64,000 bases of DNA from positions 11,978,501 to 12,042,500 of the forward strand of contig OV121087.1 in assembly GCA_921293015.1 (NCBI GenBank). Reading direction: 5' to 3'. The notes under the pieces are model-generated. The model ran no database searches and was not told the origin of the DNA. It worked only from the letters and a program-made list of their open reading frames with translations. The stretch is from Phorcus lineatus (lineage: Eukaryota > Mollusca > Gastropoda > Trochida > Trochidae). The translations under genes and the position numbers were made by a program. Shown piece after piece: positions 59,098-64,000 of the stretch (the stretch's first letter is position 1; each line of letters opens with the position of its first letter).

Positions 59098-59397
59098 CCA
59101 GATGTGCAGGACGTGAATAGAATAGAGATCTCATAATCATAGGTGAGCCTTTCTATAGCAATTTCATATAAATAATACCTTAAAATATTTATCTTAATAT
59201 GACCAACTGTTAAACAACGATTTAGTCACAAACATATTCAAATTGTTTTCTATCCAAGGAGGAGCAGTGAAATTGGGCCTTTGGACAGAGTACCGGGTGT
59301 GTGTCCAGACGAGGAAACAACATCAGCCCGACCGCCAGGACTGAAATTCAGCTCAACTGTATGGAGAGCTAGGCTGTGTGTTCCAAACACAACAAGA
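59098..59397. other. Unassigned sequence
   Basis: No feature was recognised. It is relatively GC-rich at 59270-59395. Confidence 0.4.
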
Positions 59398-59406
59398 TCG
59401 CATATC

Positions 59407-59565
59407 GGAGGCGAGGTGATATTTGGTTTAACGCCGCTTTCAAGGGTATTTCACTTATATCGCGACTACTAGCATTGCTGCATGGAGAAAGCACGCAAAA
59501 CCATTATGGCTATGCATTGCGGCGAAAACTGCGAGCATCGGCTGGAACTAACGAACAATGGGTGG
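59407..59565 (-). mobile_element. SINE family A, 5'-truncated but with a 9-bp target-site duplication
   Basis: TCGCATATC stands at 59398-59406 and 59566-59574. Only the tail-proximal 159 bases were inserted. This is the signature of incomplete target-primed reverse transcription, not of later deletion. Confidence 0.88.
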
Positions 59566-59579
59566 TCGCATATCAGTGA

Positions 59580-59910
59580 TTGAGTGTGAGTGAGTTGGGG
59601 TTTAACGTGCTTTGAACAATATTTCAGTTATTACACACGTGGATGACAAGCATCCAAAAGAGTGAACAGATCAGGGATAAAGGGATCGACAGGATGAGGA
59701 AAAAGACGGAAAGAAAGGCATAGTGAGAGATAGAAAGCAGGTTTTAGAAGGACTCAAATTTAGTCTGGCTCCTACCCGTCGACCTGTCCAGTTTGGGTGT
59801 CCCTACCAGGAGCATGTTACAAGCTCCGGCTATCCTAGCTCTCGGGGTCTCTGAAACACGCAAACCACCACACCACGATAAGGTATTGAGTAAAGTGGTG
59901 GTCGAATATC
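59580..59910 (-). mobile_element. SINE family B, nearly full length
   Basis: The tail GAGTGAGTTGGGGTTTAACG and TGCTTTGAACAATATTTCAG is followed by an A/G-rich body (AAAGACGGAAAGAAAGGCA). Next comes a conserved part with CTCCTACCCGTCGACCTGTCC and CTACCAGGAGCATG. The head is ACGCAAACCACCACACCACG. It is a reference copy for family B. Confidence 0.85.
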
Positions 59911-59984
59911 AGAAAGGAAAGGTTGAGTGGTATTTTTCAAAGAGGACACTTAACATATGACCTTGACATCCCCTTTCCTTCACC

Positions 59985-60184
59985 TGAGGGAGTGAGTGAT
60001 ATTGTGTTTAACGTGTGTTGAACAATAATTGAGTTATTAGACACGTGCAAAGATCAAAGAGAAAGGGATCGAAAGGAGGGAACAGACATAGTGAGAGGAA
60101 GACAGCAGGTTATAGAACGACACAGATTTGGTCTGTATTCTACCCGCTGAACTGTCCAGCTAAGGTGCCACTACCAGGAGCATG
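59985..60184 (-). mobile_element. SINE family B, tail half, interrupted by a SINE A
   Basis: It reads from GAGTGAGTGATATTGTG to CCACTACCAGGAGCATG. At ACCAGGAGCATG a SINE A copy is inserted. The 12 bases are repeated after it (60505-60516), and the family B head is not resumed beyond that point. Confidence 0.85.
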
Positions 60185-60504
60185 TAGGTGAGGTGAGGTG
60201 AATTGGGGTTTAACGCCGCTTTCAAGATTATTTCACTTATATCGCGGCTGCTAGTATTACTGCAGGGAGAAAGCCCGCAACACTATAGTGGCTATGCATC
60301 GCGGTGAAACCTGTGAGCATCGGCTGGAACTAGCGAACCATGGGTGGTACTGCGCTGAATTTCAGTGTAGCATTGCACCCAAACCTGACTGCGTGTAGAA
60401 CAGTTCTCTACTGCAGACAAAGTCCCTGAGCCCCTGGTGGGATTCGAACCACGGACCTCCTGATCCGGATCCGAACGCGCTAACCACTGCGCTATCCCGC
60501 CCCC
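60185..60504 (-). mobile_element. SINE family A, full length, nested in SINE B, with 12-bp duplication
   Basis: ACCAGGAGCATG flanks it at 60173-60184 and 60505-60516. The duplicated target is itself SINE B sequence, so A moved after this B copy was in place. Box A and box B are intact. Confidence 0.95.
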
Positions 60505-60516
60505 ACCAGGAGCATG

Positions 60517-60892
60517 AAAGATCGGTCTCAGTAAGTGAGGCTAACATTGAGGGAACTTGCAAGATTTTTGCACAGTATGAGAGAAATATGTTGGGACATA
60601 ACAACTTTTTCTGATTGCATCATGCAAAAACTTATTTAAAACGCACTACTGTCCAACATGCTTGGAATTTTGAGTATGGAACCCCATCTCTTGCCCTAAA
60701 TTGGAAATATGCAAAAATATGAAAATCTAATGCTCTGGGACATGACGTGAGTATCCAAAGAGAATACTACAGATTGCCTGAGAACACAATGCACACAGAT
60801 TGCTTACTTCAGCAAGCTACTTCTAGAACTGGAAAAAGGGGACAACACAGAATTTCGCTGAGAAATCCTAAGATGAAATACATCTGGATATT
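60517..60892. other. Unassigned sequence
   Basis: No feature was recognised. Confidence 0.4.
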
Positions 60893-60930
60893 GAGTGAGT
60901 GAGTGAGTTGGGGTTTAACGTGCTTTGAAG
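60893..60930 (-). mobile_element. SINE tail fragment, family B type
   Basis: GAGTGAGTGAGTTGGGG followed by TTTAACGTGCTTTGAAG is the extreme 3' tail only, an extreme case of 5' truncation. Confidence 0.7.
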
Positions 60931-61883
60931 ATATCAATTGCTAATTTTCTAATGCTGTTTAAGGTATTTTATTTAGCACTTAATAATAGTTACTTTAATG
61001 ATAAGTATCAAACCTGACAAGTAACATCATTTTTGTGTTTCAAGGTTCAAGAAGAAAATAAAAACATAACAATTATTTAGTAAATGTAATGAAGGAACCT
61101 TTTGGTTTACTACATAAAGCCCTAAAAGGGTATTGAAAAGCGCTTATTTGACAACAGTGTGGTTTTCTTGTTCCTCATTTGATTTTCGAAATTTTAACTA
61201 TGATAAATATTTATCTTTTAACATCCTTCCGCTTCATCCTTTTAGGATTTCTTTGATGTACATGTGCAGAAGATCATACATTTTAAGTGCATTTTCAGGG
61301 ATGCGTACTAATAAAGTTTTGACATATAAAACAATGGTTTACAATAATTACATTTACTGTATTAGTATTTAACAATCTATGATTACAATATGATATAAAA
61401 TTTACTCTTTTCATGCCACAGACGTTGCACGACATGATTCATTGAATGAATGTGGGCCTGTTTGACTAATGCGATTTATATTATGTCGTTTCAGTTCAGA
61501 GGAATTCAAAAAGAGGAAAATGGTCCAGCGGGTGACAGAGCTACATTTGAAAGGCAACTGGGAAGGTTCCTTTGAATGAAGACATCGCCTGAAAAACATG
61601 AATGTGAGAGGGCGATCAGATCGGCAACCACTCAATTTGGCGTCCATGGAAACAAGTGAAATATTTCATTTAAAATCACAAGACGAATTAGATCACCCAC
61701 GTGGATATTGTGTGCTATTTGTTTTTGGACTTTGAAAATTTCAACTAGAGAATAAGTGTTGGTTTTCAGTTCAGTAAAGCACCTGGGAGTGGTCTGTAAA
61801 CTTTACAAAAAGTTTAACAACAGTACTTAAATAGTGTCTTTCACACGTTTCGATTTCGAAAATGATCAACATTTACCCTTATT
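60931..61883. other. Unassigned sequence
   Basis: No gene is called. A possible acceptor TGTCGTTTCAG near 61490 is followed by about 80 bases open in two frames. That is too ambiguous to annotate. Confidence 0.4.
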
Positions 61884-62158
61884 ATGAGTAAATTGGGGTT
61901 TAACGTGTTTAGAACAATATTTCAGTTAATAAACACGTGAATGACGAGCATCCAAGAGAGAGTGGACAGATCAGGGAGAAAGGGATCGAAAGGTTAAGGA
62001 AAAGACGGAAAGAAAGGCATAGTGAGAGATAGAAAGCAGGTTTTAGCGTCCAGCGTGGGTGCCCCTGCCAGATGCATATTAGCTCCAGCTGGCATAGTTC
62101 TCATAGTCTATGAAGCACGCAAACCACGATAAGGCATTGAGTCCAGTGGTGGTAGTAA
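61884..62158 (-). mobile_element. SINE family B with internal deletion
   Basis: The tail and A/G-rich body are present. At about 62045 roughly 35 bases (the CTCCTACCCGTCGACC part) are missing. The head is shortened to GCACGCAAACCACGATAAGG. Confidence 0.82.
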
Positions 62159-62253
62159 AATGGAATTAGAGGAGGAAATGTACATTCGATGATTATATCA
62201 TTAGATTTTCAAAATGTGCTTTACTTTCAACGGGCCAACACTTGACTGATACC

Positions 62254-62340
62254 TTGTGGTGTGGTAGTTTGAGTGCTTCACAGATCCCGAAAGCTATGCG
62301 AGCTGAAGCTTAAAAGCTCCAGGTAGGGTCAACCAAGCTT
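62254..62340 (+). mobile_element. SINE family B, head fragment
   Basis: It reads TTGTGGTGTGGTAGTTTGAG, then AAAGCTATGCGAGCTGAAGC and AGGTAGGGTCAACC, a diverged family B head in forward orientation. Confidence 0.7.
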
Positions 62341-62666
62341 GTAACACACACGCAGGTCCAACACACACGCAGGTCCTCAGAAAATTAACTCTCATTTAAC
62401 CGTCATACGTAAGTTCTCGGAAACATGGAATAGAATTATTACTACCTACAAAGCACATGCACTGATTCCCAGAAAGACGAAATCGAATCACCATAAATCG
62501 GTCACAAAAAGGCAGACCCAAACAAGTTTTCAGAAAGATACAATAAAAACATAAGTTATAAAACAGTCGCATAAATTTTATTGGAAAGATAAATTTACGC
62601 ATAAAGCATCACAACGATGACGAATAATCACACCTATGTTGTTTTCACTATTTTCAAAATTATGGA
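62341..62666. other. Unassigned sequence
   Basis: It contains a short direct repeat ACACACACGCAGGTCC (62345-62376) and nothing else recognisable. Confidence 0.4.
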
Positions 62667-62968
62667 GAGTGAGTGAGTTTGGGTTTAACGTGTTTTCAAC
62701 AATATTTTAGTTATTAAACACGTGGATGACAAGCATCCAAAAAAGAGTGGACAGACCAGGGAAAAAGGGATCGAGGAAAAAGACGGAAGAAAGGCACAGT
62801 GAGAGATAGAAATCAGGTTTTAGAAGGACTCAAATTTGGCCTGGCTTCTACCCGTCGACCTGTCCAGCGTGGATGACCCTACCAGGAGCTCCGGCTGGCA
62901 TAGCCCTCGGGGTCTTTGAAGCACGCAAACCACCACACCATGATAAGGTATTGAGTCCAGTGGTGGTA
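62667..62968 (-). mobile_element. SINE family B, nearly full length
   Basis: It runs from GAGTGAGTGAGTTTGGG and TTTAACGTGTTTTCAAC through CTTCTACCCGTCGACCTGTC to GCAAACCACCACACCATGAT. Short deletions separate it from the 59580 copy. Confidence 0.85.
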
Positions 62969-63096
62969 AAATGGAGAACGTGATCAGTAATGAGAAGATT
63001 TTTAGAAAAGTGTGGGGGTTCTGGTCCACTCCCTCGTTTTCTAGAAACAAGCGTTTGTGTGTACACGTGTGTTTTCAAAAACACAAATACCATAAC

Positions 63097-63256
63097 CTAT
63101 CGTGGTATGGTTGTTTGCGTACTTCAAAGACCTTTAGAGCCATGCCAGCTGGAGCTAATTATATAACATAACTCCTTGTAGGGGCACCCCCAGGTCGACG
63201 GGTAAAAGCCAGACCAAATTTGAGTCCTGCTATTAAAACCTGCTTTCTATAGGTTA
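63097..63256 (+). mobile_element. SINE family B, head half
   Basis: It reads TATCGTGGTATGGTTGTTTG, then AGAGCCATGCCAGCTGGAGC, GGTCGACGGGTAAAAGCCAG and ACCAAATTTGAGTCCTGC, ending within the A/G-rich body complement. Confidence 0.8.
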
Positions 63257-63493
63257 GGGATAACCACACAACGAGCTATTTATTTTACAATTTAAGTATT
63301 CTTCACCATCTCAACGATATTTTAGCAAGAGGATAATCATGTAATTTCGATCTTATACCGGAAGCCAAGAACTATCAATGTGGAAAAAGAAAAATAAACC
63401 GAGGTAAAAATGGAAAAGGTAAAAAACTTTGGACCTGTTAAAACGGAGTATCTTGGAAGATTAAAAGGCAAGGGTGAGTTGTGTAAGGCTAAA

Positions 63494-63921
63494 TAAAAAA
63501 AATGAAATGTTTCTCGGGCTCCGGCGCGTCACTTTTATGTGTGCGCGTCAAAATTTTTTATTGCCATTAAAAAAAAAAATTATTTAATTTTCCGCGTCGT
63601 TATCGCTAAAAAACCCGATTATCCATTTGTCCACTATAATTTAGTGTCTGTAAGAACGAGTGTACTTCCGTTTGCAAACTCCTAACATCGCGTACACGCT
63701 CTCTACATTGAGTGGGCTTTATGCAGCTGCCTATTTATATCGATGTACGGAGTTTGCAAGCAGCATGGCCGTCCTGGTATCGGTGAAAATCACTGCTGAG
63801 AGAAAAAATAAAATCTGTTCCTCCCTCGTCACTTTTTTTCCTTTTAAAAAAAAAAAAAAAAAGTCCTCCCTCCCTCGTCACTTTTGAAAAAAATGTGCCC
63901 GTGAAACATTTAATTTTTTTA
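63494..63921. mobile_element. Possible MITE with AATGAAATGTTTCTCGGGC-type inverted ends
   Basis: The left AATGAAATGTTTCTCGGGC and the right GCCCGTGAAACATTTAATT are imperfect inverted copies (15 of 19). Internally, GTTTGCAAACTCC (63669-63681) is mirrored by GGAGTTTGCAAGC (63749-63761). CGTCACTTTT recurs three times. Poly(A/T) runs are long. No coding capacity is seen. Confidence 0.45.
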
Positions 63922-64000
63922 TGCAGCCTAAGCACTCGCTAAAAAATCAATATCTAAGAAGGTAAATCATTTTTGACCATGTTTACATATCATTAGTATA

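Noticed and set aside
61491-61575. Terminal exon after TGTCGTTTCAG
   Set aside because: Two different frames are open over the same short stretch with unrelated products, and no other exon is nearby.

Overview
The window looks like nuclear DNA of a mollusc, most likely a gastropod. The grounds are: AT-rich sequence with very low gene density; spliced genes with GT-AG introns; secreted lectin/PAN (apple) domain proteins; a Tx1/L1-like LINE; and many copies of two tRNA-promoter-type SINEs whose 3' tails read GTTTAACGCCGCTTTC or GTTTAACGTGCTTT, a style I associate with molluscan genomes. The species cannot be named from sequence alone. Nothing bacterial, viral or CRISPR-like was seen.

Only two protein-coding loci are well supported. 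(1) A four-exon plus-strand gene (14399-19066) encodes a secreted 239-residue protein: signal peptide, fucolectin-type (FTP/F5-8C-like) domain, then one six-cysteine PAN/apple domain. All three introns are phase 1, and a TATA box and a poly(A) signal flank it. (2) A minus-strand single-exon locus (47973-48862) encodes a signal peptide, a PAN-like domain and a short stretch resembling LDL-receptor YWTD propeller repeats, broken by a one-base frameshift. Weaker coding traces are a glycosyltransferase-like remnant (33375-33660, minus), a candidate internal exon (29258-29549, plus) with a decayed second copy at 56410-56690, and a 49-codon ORF present in both arms of a large inverted duplication.

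The rest is repeat architecture. At 1-842 is an open LINE fragment (minus). At 2546-5353 is a 2.8-kb element with 588-bp terminal inverted repeats. Inside intron 2 of the lectin gene sits a 3.1-kb insertion (15029-18132) with a 6-bp target-site duplication; its inverted ends carry seven and eight ACGTACGTACGT palindromes at 19-23 bp spacing, close to two helical turns. This is the most striking structure here. Two large, diverged inverted duplications follow: 9.7-13.4 kb against 40.2-44.8 kb, and 24.2-28.1 kb against 32.7-36.9 kb. The second has a third, direct copy at 51.6-56.7 kb. Within the first pair, 10.69-11.2 kb and 42.93-43.46 kb are far better conserved than the rest.

Two tandem arrays carry transcription-factor-like palindromes: 152-bp units with GTTTCCATGGAAAC (X-box/RFX type) at 34941-35812, and units with everted TCAAGGTCA half-sites (ERR/SF-1 type) at 57304-58228, the latter with a single-unit relative at 22255-22550. 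The right end (58.8-63.3 kb) is a nest of SINEs, several with clean target-site duplications, one inserted into another. Long stretches between these features are AT-rich and show nothing I can assign.
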